Part shown: positions 13,601 to 27,844 of the stretch, piece by piece
Position numbering within the stretch: position 1 is the first letter of the stretch
Layout: the number at the start of each line of letters is the position of its first letter
From: Polychytrium aggregatum
Lineage: Eukaryota > Chytridiomycota > Chytridiomycetes > Polychytriales
Assembly: GCF_025602895.1 (NCBI RefSeq)
Contig: NW_026516203.1
Span: forward strand, 1,364,001-1,428,000
Length of the DNA: 64,000 nucleotides
Reading direction: 5' to 3'
Translations under genes and position numbers: made by a program
The notes under the pieces: model-generated
The model's database searches: none
What the model saw: the letters and a program-made list of their open reading frames with translations, nothing else
Told to the model about the DNA's origin: nothing

Positions 13601-13776
13601 ACCACCGGTCGCAGTGCAGCGATGCGGAAATCGAGGGTGCTGTGCTTGGCCATGATTGCAATGAGCGGGTGGGTGTATTCAGGTTCCAGAAAAAAACCAC
13701 TGCCATGGCTCAAAACGGGGTGTCCCATTTCATTTTGGAACGCTGTATTCAAGCACGCTCGTATCGGAGCGCTTGC

Positions 13777-15094
13777 TCAGTCCCTCTTCAAATCGTGGAT
13801 CTGGGTCTCGATTCCGTCCTTTCGCACAATCACGATTTGCAGGAAGTCACCCGTGTGGATATCGCGCTCCGTCGCTGATGTGAAGGCATCCTTGACCAGC
13901 CGAATAACTTCCTCAATGGCCAGGAATCGCTTGGTGGCATTGACCTGGTTTTTGAAGTCAACCTGACTGTCAAGGAACGGCTGGATAAGCTCCGAGGCCG
14001 ACCCGACACAGGCACAGTTTACTCGCTCATAATTGCCGACGGGATCGTAGTCATACAGGGCGCCTTTGCCTGAAAACGACAGAGAGGGCGACGAAGCCAG
14101 CGTGTTAGCGTGCTGCAGGCGACGCAGACCATGGCGGATCAGGGCAGCCCTTCCGTCTGAACCCAGGCTCAAGAGCTGCTGTGAAACACGGAGGCGGGTC
14201 CGTGCCGCAAGCATACCTTCTGCGTCGATACCGCCCAGAATGTTCCAGGTGTAATAAGGGAAGAAGCGCTTGCCGTAGAGGATGACTTGCAGAAGCTGCG
14301 CCAAGGCCGAGACGCTCATGGACTTGTCGTGCTGGTGACGGTACCACTGGACACGCAGATGTAACAATCCCAGTTCAGTAGAGTTGCATAGGCGAGCAGC
14401 GCTCGCTCTGCATCAGCAAGTTGCCCAGTCGCGATCGCTGCGTATTCGACGGCGAACACGCCGAAACCATTTGGCTGCTGTCTTGCAATGCCAAAGTGCC
14501 TGCGGCAAGCACTGCTGGCAAGTGGCAGGCAGCCGTCTCACAACAGGACAACAGCTCGACACTTGATTCAAGAACCGAGACTTGATCCAGGCCCTACCTC
14601 CAACTGCTGGCCGAGGCGTTTCAGCAGGGCAATCGAATCAGCCTGCATACCGCCAATGGCCAGGACACTTTGATTCGACCTGCAGGGTAGAAGATGAAGA
14701 ACGGACCGTCAGCACGCACTCACACGATAAATGCGCGGACAAGATGAATGTGCAATACACCCAGATATCCCTCCATACGTACAGAGCATGCACCTTGGGC
14801 GAGAAGCGGGTGTTGATCGAGTATCCCTCGCTGTTTCTCGTGTCGCCGGCCAAAACAACAAAATCCTCGCCAGCAATGCCGAGAGTTGTGCTGCAAGAAG
14901 AGCCAATGTCAGAATATCACTAAGCCTCAGCCGACTCCCTGGTCCTAACAGACACCAAGCCGACATGGCCGCCAAGCGGCTTGATGCACCACCGACTGCC
15001 GGTGCGTAAAGCTCTGGCTCGGTGAGCGGAGCACCGCTGCCGAAGCGCTGCAATCCGCGGTCGTCGATCTGCCGGAGACTTGCGTTGCCGCCAT
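13777..15094 (-). CDS. PRE7: 20S proteasome subunit beta6 (PSMB1/Pre7)
   Basis: This is a non-catalytic beta subunit of the 20S proteasome core. Four exons are firm: 14890-14783, 14679-14598, 14346-14217 and 14069-13777. Family blocks include [37 protein letters not shown] and [17 protein letters not shown], and the C-terminus is HDLKRD, as in yeast Pre7. The first exon is less certain. An ATG at 15094 sits in a suitable place, but the join to the second exon does not reproduce the usual NGG-T motif, so the N-terminus may be misjudged. The 147-nt intron between the last two exons is a multiple of three and has no in-frame stop. The gene is head-to-head with PRE2. Confidence 0.95.
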
Positions 15095-15630
15095 TTACCC
15101 TCCGTTATCCGTGTATGGGGAGAATCGGTGCTCCACTGGTGCCTTGACGGGGCAGTTTGTTGCGTATTCCATCGCTTGCATGGTTCTGGTTTGCCTGGAC
15201 ACCGGGACGGACGGATCGGCACACCGGCTGTTAGAGCAGAGGCCGTAATATCGCGCGGCAAAACACCGCCTGTCGCCCCCAGTGGCCCGATCCTACGCCT
15301 CGTCCGGGCTGCCGCAGCCCCACACCGCCCGCAGACTATCGGCTTACCGAGATCGAGACAGGTGTTGTGCAGCGGGACGGAGATGAGCGCCGCCCAAGAC
15401 AACCAGGCCGCCCACCCTGGCGTCACATGGGCTCATGTGTGGCAGTGCGCAGCAGCCTGGCGCCAGGGTCGGCTCTGGCCTGCCGCCAGCGCCCGATGGC
15501 AATGGGCCCTCGCCAGCGACCATCTCGCCAACCACCACCACCACCCCCCCGCTCCATCGACTCTGCTGCCTCCGATCCGTCCAGCCGGGCCGCCCTCGCA
15601 AAGACTATTCTACCTCGAAGCACTTTCCCG
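15095..15630. promoter_or_regulatory. Shared head-to-head promoter of PRE7 and PRE2
   Basis: About 536 nt separate the likely start codons of two divergently transcribed 20S proteasome beta-subunit genes. A common promoter would keep their output matched. I looked for the yeast Rpn4/PACE box (GGTGGCAAA) on both strands and did not find it, so any co-regulation would use another factor. Confidence 0.5.
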
Positions 15631-17367
15631 ATGTTCAAGCTCGATTTCCTGTCCAACGACCGGAGCCAGCCGCTCCAGAACGACCTCGAGACGTGCGAGG
15701 ATGACGGCATCGTCCAGCACGACTCCCTGTCGTTCGACATCCCCAACGTCTCCAACGTATGGACAGCATGAGGATCAGCAAGAGTGACGTGCGGCAACGG
15801 GCTGTGTGTCGAGCTTGAGCACTGCGATCGGCGCAAATATCACTGCGCAAGCAATGCCGATGAGCCGAAGAACCGCTGACCGACGTGTCCATCCGCCTGT
15901 TCTCAAACCAGCCGATCGAGTGGTTGAAGTTCCAGACAAGCAACGCCGCGGAGAACGCTATCAAGCTCGCAAAAGGAACCACCACCCTGGCCTTCAAATT
16001 CAACGGCGGAATCATCGTTGCTGTTGACTCGAGAGCAACTGGCGGCCAGTACATCGGTCGGTACACGTAAATCCAATCCTCGCCGAAACGACAGTCGGGC
16101 CTGAGGGGTGACGGCGGGCAAACAGCAGCTGTCGCAGGCGGACGGCCCATGATTGCATGCTTGAGCAGCTCGGCGCTATATTTCTAAGATGGACTGCTCT
16201 ATGATCACGCTCTCTCCACCCCCACAGCCTCTGGAACGGTCAAGAAGGTCATTGAAATCAATCCCTACCTTCTGGGAACGATGGCTGGCGGTGCTGCCGA
16301 CTGCTCGTACTGGGAGAGAGAGCTGGGCCGCCGTGCAAGGTAGGCATGGTAGTTTTTTTTTTTTGATAATTGAATCCAGCTCAGAGCCCTCCGCTCGCTG
16401 TGTCGCCAGGGTACTCATCCCAATGCACATTCGCGACAGACTTTACGAGCTCCGAAACAAGGAGCGAATCTCCGTAGCGGCTGCCTCGAAGCTGCTCGCC
16501 AACATGGTCTATAGTTACAAAGGAATGGGCCTGTCGATGGGAACGATGATTGCCGGCTGGGATAAGAAGGTACCCGAGAGAACAATTGGCATCAACCAAG
16601 ATATGGCTCTGCATTCACTGATAGCCATCACCGCTGGATACTCTTACTGAGCACTCTCGTTGAGCACTCTCGCTGAGCACACATATTTCCCTGCCGATTT
16701 TACTCTGCGCTCCGTCAGGGCCCTGGTCTCTACTATGTCGACTCCGATGGCCAACGACTGGCCGGAAATCTCTTCTCTGTTGGATCGGGCTCGACCTATG
16801 CCTATGGTGTCCTGGATGCCGGATATCGACCCGATCTGACAGCCGAGGAGGCCATTGATCTGGGAAGACGGGCCATCTACCACGCCACCTTCCGTGATGC
16901 TTACTCCGGCGGCCGCATCAATGGTAAGTTGGCACGTTCATCGAAGCTCCCACAAGTGTTTGCACCCGTTGTTGGTGTCGCGATCGCCGACTTGCGACTG
17001 ATTTATTAACTGACCCCAATCCCGATCCCTCACTCTGCCGCAGTCTACCATGTCAAGGAAACGGGATGGGAGTTCATCAGCCAAACAGACTGCACAGAGT
17101 TGCATTACCAGGTATGGACAGAGGCTCAACCAGAAGCGATCGCTGACTGCTGGTGTCCGTCGAGCCCACACAACACACAACGCCATGGCGATGGCATAGA
17201 ACAGAGCTCGATTGCTGTGATTAGCCAAGAACCCTAATCCCTGCCATCTTCTTGCTCCTGCTTGGCGATTCCCGGCCATTCACTTGCTACCATCAACGAT
17301 AACCGCCTGCCCGCCCCTCGCGTTACTTGGGCAGTATGCTGCCGAGCCCCGACCTCGCCTGGTCTAA
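15631..17367 (+). CDS. PRE2: 20S proteasome catalytic subunit beta5 (PSMB5/Pre2)
   Basis: Beta5 is the chymotrypsin-like protease subunit of the 20S core. Seven exons (15631-15756, 15912-16056, 16228-16339, 16440-16569, 16719-16923, 17044-17111, 17335-17367) give 272 residues with consistent phases. A 64-residue propeptide ends in KG, and the mature chain starts at the catalytic Thr (TTTLAFKF). Asp17 and Lys33 of the mature numbering are present (VAVDSRAT and TVKKVIEIN). The block [20 protein letters not shown] is diagnostic of beta5. The last exon encodes only [10 protein letters not shown]. If that intron were retained, the frame would run on to a stop at 17235-17237 with an unrelated tail. 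The chosen splice matches the usual short C-terminus after HEKY in human beta5. Confidence 0.95.
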
Positions 17368-17508
17368 AGCTATGTGGCAGACTAGCGAATGTGCTGGGTG
17401 GGCTGGAGACATGCCGAGAGGAGATACATTCCGTAAAGGACGGTGTCATAATCCACGACTTGATCCAGGACACTCTGTGCCGTACGCGATGCTGTATAGC
17501 ATCGACAT

Positions 17509-18975
17509 CTACTCGTCGTCGCTGTCTCCGTATGCACCCAGAAGAGCACTCAGTCCCGGCTTTGGACCAGCCGATGCTGGCTGTGCCGAGGATATCGTTT
17601 CGGCGCGACCGGGCTTGGATATGGGGGATGCTATCGGCCGAGCTCCTGTCGCCGAGGTCGGTGGGATCGGAGACTCTTGCAGTCGTTCTCTCTTGGGTGC
17701 CGTAGCCGAGCTGCCGTCGGGCTCCTCTGACTGAAGGGACTTGCGCTTCTTGACCTGGATGCCCGAAAGCAGTCCTTTTTGAAAGTCCTTTGCTCTCACA
17801 GCCGGAGTCACTGGAGTTGAGCTCTTGCCGAGGGCCAGAACAGGAGCCGCAGCAGGCGTAGGTTGATCCAGAACAGCCTTGCGAAACTCCTCCAGCTCTT
17901 TCCTTTCGATGGACAGGATTTCGCTCCGCTTCATGGCCTCTTCCTCGTGCTGGTTCATCAGAAACTCAAACTCGTCTGGGAGAGCGTTCGCAGAAGCGAT
18001 GCCGAACAGTCAGTACCATGCCAAGTGGATCCGAGGTTGGATGCGGTGGAACCTCCCCTCCTCCATGACCTGCGGTCTGCATCCATTCACCTTCATCGAT
18101 TTTCTTGATCAAATTGCCTGAGCAAAGAGAACCCCCAATGTCAGTGCGTTTCCTAATCTGCCGCAAGCTTGAACGAATGACGGCTGTATGCTGAAGCGCC
18201 TTCGATTCTGGAGCGATTTCGATCCAGCGCCATTCGTCCATGGTCGACGAAGGATCTGTGCGCTCTGCTTACCAAACTTCATCTTCTCTGCAAAAGCTGC
18301 ACGGGCACCGTTCGATGGATTCCATATTTCAGTGTGGTATCAAAACGGCGAGTGCGTCTCTTTGCGGGGCAGCGCAGAGCGGCGCTGTTCAGCCTACCTT
18401 CCTCCTCACGTTGCTTGCGCTCTTTCAGTTGCCACACCGATAGAAAGAGCAATCAGTACCGGCAACGTATACCGCAATCCTTGAAATAGCTGCAGCCGTG
18501 GCCTGGTCCAAGAGTCGGCCGGCCATTGAGGTCGAAGGACCATCACAGCGCGAGGCTGGGTGGCCGATCGAAGCCGGAGCTGGCATACCGCACGCCTGAG
18601 AGCGATCGAAACACCATACCTTGCAGACGCTCATAGAGCGGTCGAGAGTCATATGGCGCCGAGTCCTCTTGTGCAGGCACTGTGATCAGCTCCCTGGTTA
18701 GCTAATGCGGCCAAGGAACAGGCCAGTGTCGGCAATAGCATGTCTCTCGAGCGCATGCCGACAGCAGTGAAGCGACCGGACTCTCCACACATATATCCAG
18801 CAACCGGCCGATCCGAGAGGCAACGATCCCAACCTTGGTCCTCATCGTAGTTGAATCCGCCGGATGCACCGATGGGCTTTTCGGTTTGTTGCTCATCCAG
18901 GATCGCTTTGGAGACAAATTTGGACTTGATCTGCTGCTGCACCAGGTTGTCGGTGGAGCTGGTGCTGAAGCTCAT
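17509..18975 (-). CDS. PIP30/FAM192A (NIP30) family protein, proteasome-activator partner
   Basis: In animals PIP30 (FAM192A, PSME3IP1) is a nuclear protein that binds the PA28gamma activator and tunes PA28gamma-20S proteasome activity. Six exons fit: 18975-18834, 18679-18620, 18421-18398, 18296-18273, 18117-18091 and 17975-17509, giving 247 residues (human 254). The N-terminus has the family's FVS motif (KSKFVSKAILDEQQ). PYDSRPLYERLQ follows, then EKMKFGNLIKKIDEDEFEFL, and the C-terminus LSALLGAYGDSDDE carries an acidic CK2-like site, as in the human LGAY-Ser/Asp-rich tail. Three internal exons are microexons of 24, 24 and 27 nt. Each is bounded by GT-AG and needed to restore the conserved region. 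The gene is tail-to-tail with PRE2. Confidence 0.87.
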
Positions 18976-19239
18976 GGTGGATGCCTGGATGACAAGCGAT
19001 CATCAGTGTGAGCTGATGGGAACGAGCAAGTGCAGATCGAGCAGCATGAGTTCCGGGATGGCAGAGATGGAGGCGGAGAGGGGCTGGAAGATACCTATAT
19101 CTCGAACTGCGGGCTGATCAGTGTCTCGACGCAGACACACCCGAACGACCGAAGGGCGACCCAGGGTGGTGCTTTTGTCCCGCCACTTGGCTCTCCTCTC
19201 CCCCCCCCATGATCGTCCCAAGCGAGACCGTTCTGGCTC
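18976..19239. promoter_or_regulatory. Shared divergent promoter, PIP30 homologue and LisH/WD40 gene
   Basis: Only 264 nt separate the start codons of two divergent genes. A run of C residues lies at 19200-19208 just before the plus-strand start. No specific factor site is recognised. Confidence 0.4.
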
Positions 19240-22200
19240 ATGCGAGTCTCTGCGCTGTCTCGCCATCGCACCAGTCCCGTCGTCTCGCTAGCGCATCTGT
19301 CCGACGTCCTTCCATGTCCCATGCATCCACAAATGGAATCTATTGCGGCCCTCTCGCCTCCTCATCGACCCATCCGACTTTCGCCCATGCCCCAGCCGAG
19401 TTTGCCAGCAGGATCACCATCACAGGTAGCTCGCCGCCCACCGTCGCCGTGCCGAAGCTACTCCCCCAATTCGCTTCCCAACGGCACGCTGCCGCCACTC
19501 TACCCGAGTCGCTCTGGGCCGGCAGAAGACCCCGGCGTATCTGCCGTGGGTACTGTTGGGATCGGTCTCTGGAAGCACAACAGTACTGCAGTCGATCTCC
19601 GACATCCTATCGCACTTGCCCGAATCACTCGAGAATCAGGATATACGTGCGAATCAAGCGATGCACTTGGGGCGGCTTCGCCTGCGGTCGTGCCCGTCGG
19701 GGACTCGAAAGTCTGCGTCGCTGGAGATCCCTTCATCGGCAAACACGCGCCGGATGCTCTCGAGATCCATACCACGCCCGTTCCCACGCAATCCCCACCA
19801 CCGATGCCTCCTAACGCCAGTGTCGGCTCGGAAGCTGCATCAGCGGAGCCGCTCCCCCGGTCTGACTCGCCCGTAATTCCAGGCTCGGCCTCCAAGAAGA
19901 GAGCAAAGTGGTGGGGCATTGCTGATGCAGACACCAAGGAACAGCACATTCAGATGGTCAAGGATCTGATGCGATCCAATGCTCTGCCGCATGGCTTCGA
20001 TATAAGTGACGAGGTGTTCCAGAAGGCCGCTCTCGAGTCCAATCGACGAACAGCCGCACATTCTTTGAGCGAGTCGCAAGGGTCGAGTGATCCCACAGCC
20101 AAGATTCGTTTCAGCGCGAAACGAGGGCCACCTGATGACAACAGCATGCCCAACGCTGCAACGCCAATGAATGGTGGCTCGGCATCTTCTCTTGCCGCTG
20201 ACCCCACCGCAGACCAAGCGCTGGCATCAACGCCTATCACCGTGTCTGCCTCGGGTTCGAGGCAAGCGGGAGTTGCGCTCCCCATGCCAGCCGATCTACA
20301 GAGGGCCGTGGCCAATGCCGGCGTTCACTTGCCAAAGATAAGCCCTCCTTCTGCTGGTCACAGTCGAATTCGTTTCGGGTCAGCGGAAGCTCGGGCAGTC
20401 TGCCCGCACTGCTCGGTGGATGGCTCGCGCAACCTGAAGCAGACGCAGCGGCTGGGCCAACTCGAACGCCGCATCCAGCAACTCGACGCAGTCAACCAAA
20501 GATACAAGAGCATTGCCGCGAATCTGCTCGACATCGATGTAGGTGGTTGCGCAAGTCGATGCGGACTGTGTCCAAAGCACTTCTTGTGTCTTGAGATGAT
20601 TTCTATGATCAGAGTCCAGGGTAGTTCTTGTTAGAGCTTGGAGAGCCACATACCGCATCCCTCGTCGAACAGCCGGTGATCCACACTCACGACCATGTGC
20701 CCACAGAGATCCGAGCCTGATTTAGATCCGAAAGTGTCCGAGGAGAGGATATATCTTGCCATTGTCGCCTACCTGGCCAAGAAGGGACTGACTTCAAATG
20801 CCAGGTCGCTTCTTGAGGAGACTCGCTTGAACTATGCCCCGCTATTTTCACACCGCTGTCGGAGACTGAAGGCTCTGATGGACCAGAAGCACTTTGAGGA
20901 GGCTCTGACCTTGATCAAGTACGTTTGCTATGGTGTTGAAACTGGGCTCGATGTTCTCCGCTTTCTGTTCTTCCATTGGTCTCCACTAACCTTGCCGACT
21001 TACTGCCGCCAAACAATCGCCACCAGCGAGACTGCAGCATATGTAGGAGTGATTCTGGAGCCACAAGCCCATCTCAAAATGGTTGCAGGTTAGCGATCCG
21101 CCCACCGATAGTGGCCCGTTGGCAACCAGTGCGGTCGGAGTGCTTTCGTTGAGCATACTATGGCTGACCCGATAACTTTCCGTACCTCGGTAGCCTTGGA
21201 CGACCTCAAGTATATCATCAGCAAGTATCTCTTCGTCCGTTTGCTCGAGATTCGGTCGGAGCTCAACGATCCTGCTGCCGCTCTCCAGGATGTGCTTCAT
21301 AACATGATTCTGCCTCACATCAACCGTGAGCTCGCCGAAGGGGGCAGTCGGGGCAAGTGGTTTGCGGAAGGTGAGGGGTACTTGCCAAGTGATTCATTGG
21401 GTTGGATGTTCAGTTGGTGGCGCTGGGATCAATCCGCATCCATCGCTCACACATCGTTCCCCCCGTGTAATCCGCACTATACTGGCATGGCTGCGACAAG
21501 ACCACCAACAGCTCAAGGACTATCTGGCCCACAAAGTCGATGGCATTACCATCGATCCGGCCAACTTGTACCTGAACTGGCAGTGGGAGCAGGAGCTGCG
21601 CTCTTTCTGGGCTGCTGCTGCCTCTCCATCTGCAAATGCCTCGTCAGCCCCCGGCCCTCGTGCCGCGCCGCTGTATACCCGGGCTATTCAGACCTTCTTC
21701 CCTGAGCCAGACACGGCGCTTACGGAAGGATACGAAACCGATATAGTTGACCTGGGTCTGTACTTTTCAAACGTCTGTAAGCTCCAACGTCTCGGCGAGT
21801 CCATCAAGAAGCTCGCCGATATCCCAGCCGGCAACAAGCAAGTTGGACCGGATGCCGTGCGGTTTTCCACATCGGCAGTCCCCACGACATACGGCGCCGA
21901 CGACGAGGCTGCACAGCCATATGAGATTGCTGCTGCAGCAGAAACCCAACCGCAGATTCAAATGCGCAAGCCCAAGAGCCGACAGGGAAGGCGAGAACTG
22001 GAGCACGTCCTCGACACACAGTCCCCGCCGCCACCGCCAAAAACACCATCAAAGCTGCTGAATCTCCCAGAGCGGAGCTACCCACGTCGTGCTGGTATGC
22101 AAGAATGCCAGTAAGCCTGGATGGAGATCATACGGGTCTGGCGCAAATGAGGCACCGACGCCACCTGACTTTTGAGCTGCCGATCTATCGTTATCCGATG

Positions 22201-24143
22201 CTGACTTTTTGGGGCGGATTCAATCGCATGCTTTCTTTGGATCGCTCAATCGATGACTGGATGAACCGACCAATGACTGCGTTTACCAATCGACAAATTG
22301 ATGGATCCGACTCTCATCAAGCGAGTGCTGGAAGCAACATATCGCGACATGAGTTGGATGAGGCCGAGCAAAGCCCAGTCGCCATAAGCGACGCCAAGTT
22401 ACGAAAAATGATGCCTCCGTCATCCGAACGACCCCTTGGCACTCAGTTTGTCTTCGAAGCAGAGTGCGGGAAAACTTTGTCGTGTGTCAAGGTGATGGAC
22501 TGTTGCATTCAAACCGAAACCAACGAGTAAGCAGAGACGCAGGCTCGCTGGCATTCTTGGCTTTGTGTGTTCCCAAGACCACTTGCGACCCAGGTGTGGC
22601 TGGGCTTATCCAAGCCTTTGTCTCTCACTTGCAAACAGCATCATGGTGTGCACGGCCGGGACCGACGATCGAAGCGACCGCCGCATCACAATATGGAACC
22701 TCACTCAGCAGCGGCTCGAAACTCAGTTGGACAACTTGGCCTCGAAGCAGATTGTGGCTCTTGCCTTTCATCCGACTGAGTGCTCTCTGCTGCTCAGCGC
22801 GGATCTTGAGTTTGATATCAAGCTCTGGGATTGGCGCCGCCGAACATGCCTCCTCCACTGGCGCAAAATGCACACACGTATCATCAACAAAATATCGTGG
22901 GTTCCGCGGCTGTCGCATCAGTAGGTATTGGGAGCAGAGTGTCATGTGTATTATCAGAAATGACCGCCGCCGGCTGACGATGGAATATTGCATTACAGGG
23001 CAATTTCGTGTTCAAGCGACCAGACACTCAAGATCTTTGACACCCATCGCCGCGAAAAGAAAATATTGGGGAGCTTACATGCCAACGAGCCGTTTACGTC
23101 CTTTGCCATCTCTGACTCGAGCGAGAGCGAATCTTCGCAGATCCTTGTGGCGTCGCTCCCTTACAGCATTCGGATCTACTGTCTTCGGTCGCTTGGAATG
23201 CTCCGGCAAATCAGCATCGGCGAAATCAAACTCAGGTAGGTGCTGGGAATGCACTGCTTCTCACTTCACGGCCCAATACGGTCGCCATCTGTCTGGAGCG
23301 AGTCGCCCACCGCAGCGAGGAATCGGGGCATCGCAAATGTCGATCGACAGCTCAAGAGTTGTTCATGCTACCGTTCCCACCCATCAATCCAACTCTCAGC
23401 AAAACACCCATCACTTCCCTTGCACTGCACCCGGAGTATCCTGATTTCGCCCTCCTGTCGTGCGGAAACCAGCTCAAGCTGTTCCACACTGCGACGGGCA
23501 TCCTGCTCAAAACATATTCGGCACGCGAAATCGGATCCGAGGTCAGTCGCAATCAGCCGGCTCGTGGGAAGCAATGGCTGGACGGCTCGACGCCTGGGAT
23601 CGCAATGCTATCGCGTTTGCAACCAGGGAGTTGGGCTCCCTGCACTCGGGACAGCATTCAGGACAGCATTCGGAACAGTCGGTTTGATTTTCGTCACAAT
23701 AACCGCCAATGTGCCACATTTCATCAGACTCGCATCGAGGGCCAATTTTCGCCGTGTGGGTCCATGATTTACAGCGGTACCGCCGACACACGATCGGTTT
23801 CTAGTCAGCCAGCTGAAGCAACCCTGCACTCGGACTTGTCGATCGGCGTACTAGGATGGAAACTCGACTCTGGAAAATCCGAGCGACTTCAGGTTCTGAA
23901 AGCTCCAGCGATCGAGCAGTTGTTCAAGGTCACGGCTTGTAAATGGTAAGGATTGCGTTTTGGAATGGTATAGAGGCATTACCGGATTAACCTGACTTTT
24001 GATCTCTCCGTCCCTGTCTCTGGGGCGATGCCAGGATCCCGACCTCGAGCGGACTGGAAGATCGGACACCCTCGTCACTCCTTGTGACAGTTTCGATGGA
24101 CAACATGATAAGACTGTACTCGACTGCAGTTGCAGTTGATTAG
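19240..24143 (+). CDS. LisH/CTLH-like, coiled-coil and WD40-repeat protein, family not identified
   Basis: The first exon (19240-20538) encodes a 433-residue Pro/Ser-rich region with a short Cys pair (CPHCSVDG) and a coiled coil (QTQRLGQLERRIQQLDAVNQ). It splices to 20707-20918, which encodes a LisH-like segment (ERIYLAIVAYLAKKGL) and helices resembling CTLH. A helical region follows from about 21141 (VALDDLKYIISKYLFVRLLE, then VIRTILAWLRQDHQQLKDYL in an exon from 21414 to 22094). From about 22620 there are WD40 repeats (DRRITIWNL, DIKLWDWRR, QTLKIFDTHRR, CGNQLKLFHTATG), ending SMDNMIRLYSTAVAVD with stop TAG at 24141. Exon borders after 22094 are approximate. The layout recalls LisH-WD40 scaffolds such as WDR91, but no block is decisive, so no function is assigned. 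Confidence 0.65.
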
Positions 24144-24932
24144 CAGCCCAGACAGGATGAGACAACCTGCCCCGTTTGTCTCAGAATACATTGCATGGAT
24201 CCGGTGATCTGTCGATGAACAGTCACAGACTCGCAGTGAACAGCCACAGGCTCGCAGTGAGCAGCCACAGACCCGTCACCACCATCGCCGTTCCCATCGA
24301 TCCCTGCAGCAGGGACACACCCTGGCGGACCCATCCATGTCGTCGTTTCCCGGTGGCGAGGAGGCTGGTGGAAATGCCAGGGAAGCCTCGGACCACGGTA
24401 TTCGAGGCGCACTCCTGCTTTACATTCGGAATAGATATTGAGGAGCGTGGGAGGAATGCGGGTGTTTTACATCCGCAAAAGCGGAATATCGGTTATACAG
24501 TCAATCCAGAAAGAAACGGGACAGTCACTTTCCGGCATCGGAGCACAATCCTGCCGAACATCCATAAGCTCCAGTGGGCAAGCCATGCGATTGTTTTCCG
24601 TTCTGGTTGGCAATCTCTCTGTGTGGTGCATTCACCCGACTCTCTGGACTGCTCCATGGTGTATCGATATCAAGATACTCGGCCTTCTCGAGTCACTTGG
24701 CTTCCCTTCGCTGTGAGCACACCTGGAGATCGAGTCGCTTGAATCGCCGTCGCCGGGTCAGGCTGAAGCACGGCTGTTTATCCAGCATGTTTATTGGATC
24801 GGCTATAAAACAAGTCTCTGTTTCACTTTGTTTGCGCTGGAGAATCGAGGGGACTGGGCTCTATCGCGCGGCGGATCGAGCTTGACCATGGCGCCAGGGC
24901 AGAATGCGTCACCGCAGCTACCATGCAGGTCG
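24144..24932. other. Tail-to-tail spacer between WD40 gene and RBBP4
   Basis: Both flanking genes end here, so this 789-nt region should be 3' flank. A plus-strand frame is open from 24176 to 24742, but its codons resemble no known protein and its 5' part is the tandem repeat listed next. No gene is called. Confidence 0.55.
24220..24272. repeat. 21-bp tandem repeat, about 2.5 copies
   Basis: Units read CAGYCACAGRCTCGCAGTGAR. Copies at 24220-24240 and 24241-24261 differ at three positions, and a partial third copy follows. It lies in the WD40-RBBP4 tail-to-tail spacer. Confidence 0.85.

Positions 24933-27844
<2,912 letters not shown>

Larger units (their letters stand above)
12502..13776. other. 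Spacer: CPA2 promoter and PRE7 3' flank
   Basis: This 1,275-nt stretch is the upstream region of CPA2 (minus strand) and the 3' flank of PRE7. It is GC-rich, and its overlapping open frames have no recognisable protein. It contains one possible Gcn4-type half site, a short 14-bp repeat and a 27-nt sequence shared with another spacer; each is listed separately. Confidence 0.6.

Noticed and set aside
15095-15630. Search for an Rpn4/PACE box (GGTGGCAAA) between PRE7 and PRE2
   Set aside because: Not found on either strand by eye, so no proteasome-specific regulatory element is claimed.
24176-24742. 188-codon open frame in the WD40-RBBP4 spacer
   Set aside because: Begins in a non-ATG codon, passes through a tandem repeat and has no family resemblance; lies where two 3' ends meet.
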